Positions 1 to 9,063 of a DNA stretch of 64,000 nt are shown piece after piece. Position 1 is the stretch's first letter. Every line of letters begins with the position of its first letter. The stretch comes from Anaerolineales bacterium (lineage in GTDB: Bacteria; Chloroflexota; Anaerolineae; Anaerolineales; UBA4823). The stretch is from NCBI GenBank assembly GCA_016929095.1, contig JAFGJM010000038.1:29419-93418 (forward strand), read 5' to 3'. The notes beneath the pieces were generated by a model that did not search any database, was not told the origin of the DNA, and saw only the letters and a list, made by a program, of their open reading frames with translations. The position numbers and the translations under genes are program-made.

Positions 1-581
1 TGAAGCAGTTCATACCATGAATCGAGGCTGAATAATAATGGCGATTCCGGCAGCCAATCCGGGTCGGGAGTGGGATATTCCTCATTGAACAGATCAGCTA
101 GAGCCAACAGCGCACCCAAGCCAACAGGCGATAAAGGCAAGAACTCATCCATCGGAATACCCAATGGTTTCGTGTTTTGCATGCCGCTGGAAAGCATTTC
201 GGTTAATGATTCTATGGAGAAGGGAAAAAGCAGCTCTCCACCTTCATCCTGCCTGGTTTTAAGCAAAACGATGTCATCGTCAGAATGCCCCATACAGGCA
301 TATGAGATTTCCACAGCCCTGCGCCGCCTGCCGCGTTTGATCTTCACGATCGAACCCGGGCGAGCCAGAGCATGCAAGGTTGCCGACAGGTTCTCTCGAT
401 TCACAGTACTATTCACTTCAGCCAAAATCTGATCTGGTTCTCGCAGCAGTTCCTGGTATCTAAAAACAGCTTCCCCTGCTAAAGGCGTATTGGCGTCTAA
501 CCTCACCCCATATTTTTCCAACAGGATAGCCAGTTCACCAGGCATAAACCACAGGCGTTGAAACTCAGTGAGGGTGTTCAA
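1..581 (-). CDS. Hypothetical protein, 3' end cut by window edge
   Basis: I do not recognise this gene. About 193 codons are open on the minus strand from a TTG start at 581 to the window edge. The start is chosen because an AGGAGG ribosome binding site (588-593) sits six bases ahead of the TTG and no ATG is better placed. The stop codon of the upstream gene overlaps this Shine-Dalgarno, so the two genes are almost certainly co-translated. The product begins LNTLTEFQRLWFMPGELA, has no signal peptide or obvious membrane segment, and contains a basic patch (KIKRGRRR, about residue 85). It looks cytosolic. It is the last visible member of a five-gene minus-strand operon starting near 7192. Function is unknown. 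Confidence 0.6.
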   Translation of the reverse strand, partial: MNTLTEFQRLWFMPGELAILLEKYGVRLDANTPLAGEAVFRYQELLREPDQILAEVNSTVNRENLSATLHALARPGSIVKIKRGRRRRAVEISYACMGHSDDDIVLLKTRQDEGGELLFPFSIESLTEMLSSGMQNTKPLGIPMDEFLPLSPVGLGALLALADLFNEEYPTPDPDWLPESPLLFSLDSWYELL

Positions 582-591
582 TACTTGCCTC

Positions 592-3500
592 CTATTTTTT
601 CAATGAATCGTGTAAATCGGCAATTTTAACGCTGTCGAACTGGCTGGCTATTTTATTCGTAAAATCCGTAAGCGAACCGAGATTATTTTCTGCCAGAGTT
701 TTCTCTGCCAGGGCTAATGCCTCCGGATTATTAAAATTTTCAGCAGCCATTTCCACTGCCTGCATGCCGATTTTCATTTCATTAGATAAAGGTTGGATCT
801 TTTTACCTTGCCGTGAATAACCGGTGCGCACCTCACGTAAAGTTTCAACCGCTTTTTTGGCTTGCGCATAAGCGTCACCCTTAGAACCTTTATGCAGGGC
901 ATCACCTACTTTAATGTTATACATTTTGCCCAAATATTCTGCGTCTTTCAGGGTGGCTTTACCGGCTTTGACATCAAGGATATTGGACCTCACCTGAGCT
1001 GTGACCATTTTTAGTTTCTTGTTGGGATTATCTTTATGTTCATTGATCCATTTCTTGGTATCCTCGATGATATTTCCCTTTTCATCGACCCAAACTTTCT
1101 TTTGATCCGCAAAATCCGGGCTGGCTTCAATTTGGTACTGATCAGTAGCCAGTTGCTGTAAGCTTTGGGCATGTTCTTTATGGGTTTTAAACTTTCCCGG
1201 ACCGCCTGTTGATTCAGAGAAAATTTTATAGGATTCTTCATCCCATTTATTGCGGTCGATTTCGATGCGCATCCGTGTGCCATCCGGACGTGTGACCTCG
1301 TAGCAAAGGCGGTAATCGTTATCCGTACCCAGGCTGCCGCCCCCTTTGCCCGGCGTGCGGAAGTTATCCACCACGATCTTATGACCTTTGGCTTCAGGTA
1401 AATTTTTACGCGCCCAACGGATCAATTTGGCATTGTGCTCCCGATAAATCTTGTTTCGAGTATTCTCGAAGGCTTCCTGGACATCCCTGGGGGCGTCTTT
1501 CAGTGAGCGTACCGCAACTGGGTCGCCCATGATATCCAGAACATCTTCTTTATTGGCATATAATTTACCGTTTTCTTTTCGGGTGCCTTTCCTGACCTGA
1601 TTTGCCGCCTTGCTGTTGGCGGCATTTTTTTTGCGTTCTTCGGCAAATTTTTGGTTAGCTTTTTTTAATTCGTTTAATTTTTGTTGCGTACGATCACTTT
1701 TTGTATAACCGCTTTCGTTATATGCATCTTTGAGATCCTTCATAACCCCTTTATATTTCTGCCCGATCAGGGATTTCCCATCTTTGCCATACACCTCATC
1801 GGATATCACCTTTCCGAGAGTCTGATCGCCTTTTTTCATCCCTAATTCCATTATGTAATCGCCTATGGCATCATCAGCCACATCCCAGGTGGTTTTCCTG
1901 GCAGCTTCGTACATTGATAAACCTGCAAAAATATAGTTTATGAAGCTTCCCATGGAATAAAATATCTTAAATACCAACCAGCCAGGAATGGCTACCTTAC
2001 CCCCAGGAAACGGGATGGGAACAAAGCGGTTTTCCAGCATCTCTTTCAATTTCATCCAGGCTCGCTTTTTGGCAGCCTCGACGCCGCGTTTCAGGATGAT
2101 CTCCCTCATGTGCACCCAAACATCCATCAATTGACCCCAGATTTGATCATAGTACCCATTCGCCCAGTCACTTAGAGTTTTGCCCTCATTGAGGCATTTA
2201 TTCAAACAGTCAATCAAAACTTCCTTACAAAAGGTGGCGTAAGGCACATATTTGGGACCCATTTTCGCTGCAATCACGGCATTAAAACAGTGGTCACCAG
2301 CCCACTTCGTCCACTCCAGGGTCGTCACAATACGGTTTGCCCATACGGCTTCATCGTGATAACCCTGCCCGCCTTCACCCTGAATGATGGACTGGATGAT
2401 ATTCCAAAGCTGTAGGCGTAATTGATATAGACCTTCAGCATCCAAAACAGGAGCGCGCTTATCCAGGATCTCTTGCAATTTGGCTTTGCTTCCGGGAGGC
2501 GCATGTTTATCGATCAGATGCTGGCAGCGCTTTAGCTCTTCTCTCGGCAAATAGCTGGGGATTGCCAGCGTTTCCACACCCAGGGTGAAATCCACCGTTT
2601 CCAATTCACTGCTGGCTTGCATGTTCACGAATAAAACTTCCCCATCAGAGGGCAGTTCTTTCTCAGTCCAAAACAAATACTTTTCGGAACTCATATTGGA
2701 AAAGCGCATACCATTAGAACGGTGCTGCAATTGCGCCACTTCCATCATATTATTCGTTTTCTCGTCTTCATCCAGAGAAGCAAAATTCAGGTTCAGCCCC
2801 TTTTCGCGGTTCGCTTCCAGTCGGCGGGTTTCATAATTCCATAAAAGCAGGCGAAAATCGATTTCTACAGGCGCTTTCTTTCCATCTGCCTTGAGGTGAT
2901 AAGCGCCGTCTCGGGCGCGCCCATAAGGAATTACGAACAATCCTTCCTGGTAGATGCTGATATCCACATCATTATGGATTTTAAGGTCGTCCAGTGCAGC
3001 AAATATGCGCAGGGTGTCGGAGGCGTACAACCCATTTTCTGCGGTGGTTTTTTCATCCGATACAACACCGTTTTCAGCGATCACCAGCTTTTTTATCCCT
3101 GTTTGACCATCGCTTTCCGGTTCATCCTCAAAATGAGCCTCCACTTCCACACTCTGATTCATTAACTTGAAATCGTATTCCCATTCCTGGTCATCCGGCG
3201 GTTCGATCCACACCTTCAACTCGGTGGTTTCCGCCTGACCAAGCAAGAATGCGGCGTAATTTTCGGATATCTTCAATACCGGCAAGCCCAATAAATCAAT
3301 GATCACCCTATTGGTTAACTTCTTCCCCTTATATTCGCCGTTTACTTTCACTTCGAAGGCGCCCGGTGGGGGTGATTCGGGGCGCAATGCATCCGGATTC
3401 GAGGCGCGTAAATAGATCGCTTTCCAATCATCGATCTCCTGGGGAGGGCTGTGATCTACCCAATCTCTGCCCGCCCCTTCGATCTTGAATTCCAGTGAAT

Positions 3501-4746
3501 CCTGGGCTGCCTTCAGCGCTTCTTCATCTGTTTCACCCTCTACGGTAATCCGGGCATAGACATAAAAGCCGTCTTTTCCGTCGGCGCGCAACGTGCGGCG
3601 GTTTTCATCCGTTTCGAGTTCGATCTGCGTCTCCCCGGCGAATTCCAGCGTCACCTGGGCGGTGGAACCCGATCCTCCGGCGCTGCCCTTTACCGTCAAT
3701 TGCAGGCTGGTGACGTTGGGTGCGCCGGTCAGGCTCAGGCTGGCATCCAACCTGCCCCGGGCGCGTGGCGGGGCAATGTTCAAAAAACTGGCGCCAGGCG
3801 GCGCCTCGATTTCCAGAACGGCCTCGCTGGCGCGTTTAGTACCGCCCTGCATATCCACTTTCCATACCGTGGCTTGCAAAGCGGCAGGCTTATCCTCGCT
3901 CATCATCAGGTGGTCATCGCTCACTTGCAGGATATAACCAGCGACACCCTCCTCTTCTTGCGATTTATCCTTTTTATCTTTTCCGGTTTTAGATTTTGCC
4001 CTGGCGCGGGCAGCGGCAGCAATGGCAGCCGCCGCCGCGGTAAGCGCCGCGCCTCCGGCTGCCAGAGCGCCGATAATTGTCGTCCAATTAGTAGGGTTGC
4101 CAGAATAATCTGCCTCGTCAGACGATTGGCTTACCGTTTGGCTGCCCGTTAAGCTATTCACATGAAGTTTCAGTAAAGGTAATAACCGATCTATCTGCTC
4201 ATTACCCCAATCATATTCACCCCCGCCTCGAGGCCCACTACTCATTTTCACAATAATGGCAAACTCAGGAAAATCAAGCCAATAATACCGGGTCAACAGA
4301 TCGTTATCTCGATAATCTTCGACATAATACGCATCGTATCCGCTAAAAGTTTTTTGTGAATAGTTCTTTACCGTATCCGATTGAGGTGGACTATAAGAAT
4401 ATTCCTGCCGCCATCTTGACTTGAAATCCGATAAACCGTCATATTTTTTCCCCGAATATCCATAAGCCCCATTGGGTATCGCTTCAATAATGATTTCAGC
4501 ATATGTAATATAAGGATTTAAGTGGCACATAAATCTGTAATATCTACTTGGCGTAAAATCTATCAATTCCCATTTAAAGTCCAGTCCATCAAGTTGACAG
4601 GCAGGCAAAGAATCATATGTGACTTCAAAAAAATCACTTGAACCGCCAGATTGCGGTAACGCGCTGCTTGCTGATGTATCATGCCAAACAGAAATAAAGA
4701 AAAGGCAAAAAATTATGAATAAAAAGATTGGTTTCTTCTTCAACAT
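592..4746 (-). CDS. Large secreted or anchored multidomain protein, 1384 aa
   Basis: No family is recognised with certainty. Residues 1-27 form a signal peptide or N-terminal membrane segment. Residues 28-210 form a globular region rich in Tyr and Ser. An Ala/Gly-rich hydrophobic stretch (about 222-250) follows, then a Lys/Asp/Glu-rich linker (AKSKTGKDKKDKSQEEE). Residues 270-780 look like a series of beta-rich, Ig-like modules (for example DDHLMMSEDKPAALQATVWK). From about 790 the protein becomes helical, with hydrophobic segments near 985-1010 and a highly charged Lys/Asn-rich stretch. The C-terminal 350 residues contain GGGSLGTDNDYR near residue 1135, which superficially resembles a nucleotidyltransferase GS...DxD signature but could be coincidental. 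Modular architecture with a variable-looking charged C-terminus recalls large surface or effector proteins; that is inference. It is co-operonic with two zinc-ribbon proteins upstream. Confidence 0.75.
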   Translation of the reverse strand: MLKKKPIFLFIIFCLFFISVWHDTSASSALPQSGGSSDFFEVTYDSLPACQLDGLDFKWELIDFTPSRYYRFMCHLNPYITYAEIIIEAIPNGAYGYSGKKYDGLSDFKSRWRQEYSYSPPQSDTVKNYSQKTFSGYDAYYVEDYRDNDLLTRYYWLDFPEFAIIVKMSSGPRGGGEYDWGNEQIDRLLPLLKLHVNSLTGSQTVSQSSDEADYSGNPTNWTTIIGALAAGGAALTAAAAAIAAAARARAKSKTGKDKKDKSQEEEGVAGYILQVSDDHLMMSEDKPAALQATVWKVDMQGGTKRASEAVLEIEAPPGASFLNIAPPRARGRLDASLSLTGAPNVTSLQLTVKGSAGGSGSTAQVTLEFAGETQIELETDENRRTLRADGKDGFYVYARITVEGETDEEALKAAQDSLEFKIEGAGRDWVDHSPPQEIDDWKAIYLRASNPDALRPESPPPGAFEVKVNGEYKGKKLTNRVIIDLLGLPVLKISENYAAFLLGQAETTELKVWIEPPDDQEWEYDFKLMNQSVEVEAHFEDEPESDGQTGIKKLVIAENGVVSDEKTTAENGLYASDTLRIFAALDDLKIHNDVDISIYQEGLFVIPYGRARDGAYHLKADGKKAPVEIDFRLLLWNYETRRLEANREKGLNLNFASLDEDEKTNNMMEVAQLQHRSNGMRFSNMSSEKYLFWTEKELPSDGEVLFVNMQASSELETVDFTLGVETLAIPSYLPREELKRCQHLIDKHAPPGSKAKLQEILDKRAPVLDAEGLYQLRLQLWNIIQSIIQGEGGQGYHDEAVWANRIVTTLEWTKWAGDHCFNAVIAAKMGPKYVPYATFCKEVLIDCLNKCLNEGKTLSDWANGYYDQIWGQLMDVWVHMREIILKRGVEAAKKRAWMKLKEMLENRFVPIPFPGGKVAIPGWLVFKIFYSMGSFINYIFAGLSMYEAARKTTWDVADDAIGDYIMELGMKKGDQTLGKVISDEVYGKDGKSLIGQKYKGVMKDLKDAYNESGYTKSDRTQQKLNELKKANQKFAEERKKNAANSKAANQVRKGTRKENGKLYANKEDVLDIMGDPVAVRSLKDAPRDVQEAFENTRNKIYREHNAKLIRWARKNLPEAKGHKIVVDNFRTPGKGGGSLGTDNDYRLCYEVTRPDGTRMRIEIDRNKWDEESYKIFSESTGGPGKFKTHKEHAQSLQQLATDQYQIEASPDFADQKKVWVDEKGNIIEDTKKWINEHKDNPNKKLKMVTAQVRSNILDVKAGKATLKDAEYLGKMYNIKVGDALHKGSKGDAYAQAKKAVETLREVRTGYSRQGKKIQPLSNEMKIGMQAVEMAAENFNNPEALALAEKTLAENNLGSLTDFTNKIASQFDSVKIADLHDSLKK

Positions 4747-4816
4747 CTCGCCCTCATAATTTCAGTCATCTATTTCAATGCTCTATTCTGCCGGTTTTTC
4801 AGCATTAAATATTTTT

Positions 4817-5491
4817 TCACTTTTTCAATGCTTTCAGTCCGGTGCGCGCTGCAATGAGCATAGATATCAATTGAGTCACACCACTGGGTAACAAACTGCC
4901 CAGCATTGACGGATAATCGAGGATCAACCTCAGTGTATCCAGCAGCGAGCCGCCCTGCAGCAGCGCCAATCCGCCGGTCGCCAGCAGCATGATGAAAGAC
5001 GCCACCCCGCGGCGCTCTCCGGCAATCAAACCCGCCACCAGGTTAATGCCCGCCAGCCCCAGTTTTGTTGCTGCTGCCCCAGGCTCCAACCCCTCTGTCA
5101 GAGCAGAAGTGGCTGCTTCCAGCACGGCGGCGCCAAATGCCTGCAGCGCCGGTCCGCGCAGCGATGACCCCTTTTGAGCCGGTTTTTGAGCCGGGCGGCT
5201 TCGGCTCAAGGTTCCGCCTGCGGTTTGAACCGCTGCTTTCAGGATGCTCTGGATCGATTGGGCAGGGATTTTATCACCTACCGCCACCTGCCAGGGGACA
5301 GGGCGCGGGATGGAGGGCATTCTGGGCTTAGGAGCAGACCTGGCAGCAGGTTTGCCTCCTGCCCGTCTGGTTTGCGGTTTAGCAGAGGCGGGTGCAGCGC
5401 TGTTGAGCGGCTTTCCGCAAGCTTTACAAAATCGGGCGCCGGGTCGATTCGCCGACCCACAGTTTTGACATATATTGGTATCACCATTCAT
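4817..5491 (-). CDS. Zinc-ribbon protein with hydrophobic C-terminal half
   Basis: The N-terminus carries a double-CxxC zinc ribbon (CQNCG...CKACG, residues 8-26). A Pro/Ala/Arg-rich linker (about 30-65) follows, then a C-terminal half that is Ala/Gly/Leu-rich and contains several helices long enough to lie in or on the membrane (about 108-215, including SFIMLLATGGLALLQGGS). No signal peptide is seen, so the ribbon should be cytoplasmic. The gene sits 44 bases after a second zinc-ribbon gene and 70 bases before the large secreted-protein gene. A GAGGG Shine-Dalgarno-like sequence precedes the ATG. Function is unknown; a membrane-associated scaffold or adaptor for the same operon is a guess from the layout. 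Confidence 0.75.
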   Translation of the reverse strand: MNGDTNICQNCGSANRPGARFCKACGKPLNSAAPASAKPQTRRAGGKPAARSAPKPRMPSIPRPVPWQVAVGDKIPAQSIQSILKAAVQTAGGTLSRSRPAQKPAQKGSSLRGPALQAFGAAVLEAATSALTEGLEPGAAATKLGLAGINLVAGLIAGERRGVASFIMLLATGGLALLQGGSLLDTLRLILDYPSMLGSLLPSGVTQLISMLIAARTGLKALKK

Positions 5492-5535
5492 CTAATTTTT
5501 TATCCCTCATCGGATGTCTTCCCTTTCCCACAAGC

Positions 5536-6375
5536 TTATTGTGCGCAGGGGCGGAATGTATTGTCTTGAAATAATTCAGAGGTAAAGGAGCCGTCTTTGG
5601 CAACGATTTGAAATTCAAACCACGATTCATGCATCATCGGTGGATAATAAAAATTGTTGGTACCCTCCCAGGTGTTGGCGTCGAAAGTGTAGGAATATTG
5701 ACCGCTGCCCATATTTTGCATATCCACCTCTTCCCAATCGGTGGTAGTGCCGGCTATCTTATCTTTCAAATGCCAGCGCACCGCCAACGCACCGCCAACG
5801 CCATCCATGCTGACGTTGATGGTCATAGAGGTGGCGCCATCTGAAGGCACGCAATAGAAGATATTGCGGTCGACCGTGATTTCGGGGGCTTTTGATGATG
5901 GCGGCTGTGTTTCAGAAGGCAATTGAATGGGCAGCTCGGTAGCCTGGGAGGAGGGATGTTCGTATCCCTCGAATATATCTTGTTCGTCTGCCAATTCGGG
6001 AGGCAGAGGCACCGTGCCATCTATGGTCGATTGCGAAAATAAAGCCGACAGGAAGGGGATTTCATATCGATAATACACGACTGCTGCCACCGCCAACACA
6101 CACAATATAACGAGCAAACCGCTGCATCCTAATAATCCAAATATCCAGACTTTAGAACGAGGCGGTTTATCAGCCGGCGTTTGCGGAGGAATAAATTCAT
6201 CCTGCTCGGGAGGTTGCACTTCTTGATAATCCTGGGATGCGCCACCCACAACTTCTTCATTGCTCGGGGGCGACGTGTCGATGGGCGCACCAGATAACGG
6301 GTGACCACACATCTCACAAAAACGGGCGCCCCCTTCATTCATGAAGTTACATTTTTCACATTTGAGTGTATTCAT
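5536..6375 (-). CDS. Zinc-ribbon membrane protein with extracellular beta-rich domain
   Basis: The open frame extends to a GTG at 6384, but that GTG lies inside the Shine-Dalgarno GAGGTG. The ATG at 6375 has correct spacing and is chosen. Residues 1-25 hold a double-CxxC zinc ribbon (CEKCN...CEMCG). A Pro/Glu-rich linker follows, then one transmembrane helix (about 83-108, VWIFGLLGCSGLLVILCVLA) and an outside C-terminal domain of about 100 residues with an Ig-like pattern (TVDRNIFYCVPSDGATSM ... FEFQIVAKDGSF). Topology is ribbon inside, beta domain outside. Similar zinc-ribbon/TM/Ig-like proteins are common in Chloroflexota and Firmicutes but mostly uncharacterised. It is the second gene of the minus-strand operon. 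Confidence 0.8.
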   Translation of the reverse strand: MNTLKCEKCNFMNEGGARFCEMCGHPLSGAPIDTSPPSNEEVVGGASQDYQEVQPPEQDEFIPPQTPADKPPRSKVWIFGLLGCSGLLVILCVLAVAAVVYYRYEIPFLSALFSQSTIDGTVPLPPELADEQDIFEGYEHPSSQATELPIQLPSETQPPSSKAPEITVDRNIFYCVPSDGATSMTINVSMDGVGGALAVRWHLKDKIAGTTTDWEEVDMQNMGSGQYSYTFDANTWEGTNNFYYPPMMHESWFEFQIVAKDGSFTSELFQDNTFRPCAQ

Positions 6376-6454
6376 GGTATTCACCTCATTCTCCTGCTAA
6401 TAAGGACAAACTACACAGTTACAATAAAGTAAACTATTATGCTTATTCTTTTTA

Positions 6455-7192
6455 TTACGATCCTTGTTTTTCAATCAATTGCAAGAGTTGAACCCCCTGC
6501 TGAAGGAATGTTTCCATCTGGTGAGCAGGCATCAAATGCGGGCGGCGGTAGATAAAAAGAAACTCACCGCGCCCTTCAACGCTCAGCCAGTCGGCTTTTG
6601 CCAGCCATTCCAGCACTTCATCGTTAAATATTGCACGCACTTGCTCAGGATTATCGCCTTGCAGCCAGTACCGGCTGGCGAGAGGGTGTGTACTTTCCAG
6701 TGAAATTTCGGTAAACCCGGGCAAGAATCGGTAGAAAACCGGCTTGCTGCCCGGGCGGAAGCAAAAACCGGGCAGCGACCCATGCGGCAATTCCAGGCGT
6801 AGCACCGTCTGGCGGGCGCCTTTGCCGCTGCGCGGTTTGGCTTTCCCAACCCCATACCATACATGGTCGAATAACAAGAAATTCACCCCCTGGTATATGC
6901 CGCTGATCAGGTTGTAAATCTGGCGCCGGTGAGGTTCACCCAGGGCAAAAAGCGGAAACAGATGCGGTTCTGCAAGCAATTCTCTCGCTTTTTCCGTTTG
7001 TTTAATACCCGGTAAAATGTGCTGCAACAAGTTGTAGGATTCGTAATGAAACCCCAACGCGTCAACCTTTTGGCGCAGGGCGGTGCTGCGCAGGCTGGCG
7101 GTTATGTAACCATAAAGCATCACCAGCAACACCATGCCCAGGATGCCGATCAGACACACAAGGAAAAGCAATAAGGAAATATCCACTGTCAT
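6455..7192 (-). CDS. Membrane-anchored hypothetical protein
   Basis: A 245-residue protein with one N-terminal hydrophobic helix (about 5-32, LLLFLVCLIGILGMVLLVML) and a soluble remainder. The soluble part (HFYESYNLL... FALGEPHRRQIYNLISGIYQGVNFLLFDHVW ... LPHGSLPGFCFRPGS) has the layout of DUF3137-like proteins, in which a short beta-rich module follows the membrane anchor; that assignment is tentative. It is the first gene of the operon that continues down to the window edge, 80 bases ahead of the zinc-ribbon membrane protein. No catalytic motif is visible. Confidence 0.7.
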   Translation of the reverse strand: MTVDISLLLFLVCLIGILGMVLLVMLYGYITASLRSTALRQKVDALGFHYESYNLLQHILPGIKQTEKARELLAEPHLFPLFALGEPHRRQIYNLISGIYQGVNFLLFDHVWYGVGKAKPRSGKGARQTVLRLELPHGSLPGFCFRPGSKPVFYRFLPGFTEISLESTHPLASRYWLQGDNPEQVRAIFNDEVLEWLAKADWLSVEGRGEFLFIYRRPHLMPAHQMETFLQQGVQLLQLIEKQGS

Positions 7193-7367
7193 AAGCCTTT
7201 CTTATGCAGTCTATAACTCCAGCCGCATCATGTGATTCATTGTTTAGGCGTGTTTCCCTGTTTTTTCAGAAATAACGCTTTGTTTTTTTTTATATAGCCC
7301 GTAAGTAATAAAATTATAGCACGGCATCAGGTTGAGGGCGTAAAAAAAGCCTGTAAAATCACTATTT

Positions 7368-8201
7368 TTAAACACTCCAAAAAATCAACGCCGATTGATA
7401 ACCACCGGACCAGTAGTAATACCCCTCTTGTTTAACAAGTTTGCGCTTAAGGATATCCTGCAGATAATCGTCATAGGTCGAACAGGCATGTAGCCCCAAT
7501 CTGATTTTTAGATTAGTAAATGCTTCGTCGAAGCTGGCGCTCTTGGTGGAATACCACTTGTCCGATTTTTCGATTTGCACATTGGCATAAATTCCCATCT
7601 GGATCAAGATATTATAAGCAATGGTGAAATTGGGAGAATCATGGGGTTGGTGGTAGATATGCATAAAGGCTTCGGAAAGCATGCCGTCCAGAGAGGGGGC
7701 GCGAATGAGTAAAAAGCACATTTTATCGGTGCAATCGATCATGTGTTTAACGAACCCTCGAAAATCAGCCACGCCGTACATGGCATGCGAACAAAACGAA
7801 TAATCGTGTTTTCCCGGGTTTGCCTCAGGCCAGGATTCTTCAATCACTTCAATATTGCTCACCTTATTGCGCCGAATGTTCTCCAAGAAAATCTCCCGCA
7901 TGGCTCTCGAGGGTTCAACCGCGGTCACTTTGCGCACACACTCTGAAAATAAGAGTGACCAGGCGCCTGTCCCGGCGCCAATATCGAGGATAGAAGCATC
8001 TGACTCTAAAAAAGAAAGAACAGTTTCACGCGAAGAATCCATATTTTTCCAGCGGTGCTTAACCCGCTCGTCATAATCTTGAGCTTTGGCGCACCATTTA
8101 TCTTCATCGCCGGGTGTTTCGATGGATGTCTTTTGATAGTCTTTCTTAATTTCAACCAATTCAGCCCAAAGATCTGCCCAATCGGTGATGTTTTGCATCA
8201 T
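7368..8201 (-). CDS. Class I SAM-dependent methyltransferase
   Basis: A 277-residue protein with a Rossmann-type SAM-binding core. Motif I is ILDIGAGTGAWSLLF (about residues 71-85), followed by the acidic end of strand 2 in VTAVEPSRAM. The substrate-binding C-terminal region (MHIYHQPHDSPNFTIAYN and a Tyr/Trp-rich end) gives no clear substrate. Two in-frame ATGs (8201, 8198) follow AAAGGAG, and the first is used. It lies 73 bases after otsB on the same strand, so it may be read with the trehalose-type operon or from its own promoter. Methylation of a sugar or small molecule is possible but not shown. Confidence 0.8.
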   Translation of the reverse strand: MMQNITDWADLWAELVEIKKDYQKTSIETPGDEDKWCAKAQDYDERVKHRWKNMDSSRETVLSFLESDASILDIGAGTGAWSLLFSECVRKVTAVEPSRAMREIFLENIRRNKVSNIEVIEESWPEANPGKHDYSFCSHAMYGVADFRGFVKHMIDCTDKMCFLLIRAPSLDGMLSEAFMHIYHQPHDSPNFTIAYNILIQMGIYANVQIEKSDKWYSTKSASFDEAFTNLKIRLGLHACSTYDDYLQDILKRKLVKQEGYYYWSGGYQSALIFWSV

Positions 8202-8274
8202 GAAAGCTCCTTTTCCGCGATGGTATTATCATGTCCTATCTTATTTTCCAACAATATATAGAAGAAAAAATATA

Positions 8275-9063
8275 TCAGGTATTACGAATCACTAAGAATT
8301 CATGCAACCAGGCGCGCACCTGTGATGGGTCCTTCACTCGAAATTGAGCACCAGTCACCACAGGGCTGTCGGCAACCCGAACGGCAAAACCTCCTGATTC
8401 TGCAACTACCTCAAAAGCGGCTTCATCTTTATCATCATCCCCAAAATATATCACCATCGCACCCTGGGGAGTCAATTCCTGCAACACCCACTGTACAGCC
8501 TTTGATTTATCCGCCTCACATGGCGCATATTCCAGAAAACGATCGCCTCCCATTATTCGGAAACATAAATCTGGCTGTAAATTTCGGGCTTCTTCCTGGG
8601 CTGCGGTCATGACGAATTCTACATCTTCTTTTTGCGCAAACCGCCCATGAATAGCCAACGCCCAGCCTTTGTCTTCCAGATAAAACCCTTCCCGCTCTCC
8701 GATGATTTCTCTCCAGTGAGGCAGCAAAGTTTCTATGGTCGGTCGTACCATTTCAAAAGGTATCACAGACCGAAAGTTTCCATCAGGTAATTGCATCTCG
8801 ATGCCATATGTCCCCCCCAGTAAAAGCCCATCTACCGGCATAAGTTTTTGAATATGAGCCAGCCGCCGTCCGCTTATGATCGCAGGAAGTATCCCTTTTG
8901 CAGAAACCAGACGTTCTAATACCGATAGGATTTCCCTCTCACGCATTACAATATCCGGCGTAGACGCAAATTCCGCTAAAGTACCATCGTAATCTAAAAA
9001 GAGTCGCAATACTTCTGCTCTGGCTGCTTTATGCATCAAGCCGGTAAGATCATCATCTGTCAT
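8275..9063 (-). CDS. otsB: Trehalose-6-phosphate phosphatase (HAD-IIB)
   Basis: Removes phosphate from trehalose 6-phosphate, or from a closely related disaccharide phosphate, to give the free sugar. HAD motif I is LFLDYDGTLAEF (about residues 21-32). Motif II is the SGR in AIISGRR and motif IV is YFGDDDKDEAAF (about 217-228). The length, 262 residues, is normal for single-domain OtsB. The ATG overlaps the stop of the upstream glycosyltransferase by four bases (ATGA), so translation is coupled. The synthase gene lies two genes upstream. Substrate identity follows from family and from the neighbouring GT20 enzyme; a glucosylglycerol-type phosphate would be the main alternative. Confidence 0.9.
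   Translation of the reverse strand: MTDDDLTGLMHKAARAEVLRLFLDYDGTLAEFASTPDIVMREREILSVLERLVSAKGILPAIISGRRLAHIQKLMPVDGLLLGGTYGIEMQLPDGNFRSVIPFEMVRPTIETLLPHWREIIGEREGFYLEDKGWALAIHGRFAQKEDVEFVMTAAQEEARNLQPDLCFRIMGGDRFLEYAPCEADKSKAVQWVLQELTPQGAMVIYFGDDDKDEAAFEVVAESGGFAVRVADSPVVTGAQFRVKDPSQVRAWLHEFLVIRNT

Noticed and set aside
3700..4152. Plus-strand ORF opposite the large secreted protein
   Set aside because: Antisense shadow in the Ala/Gly-rich part of a better supported gene; no ribosome binding site or family motif.
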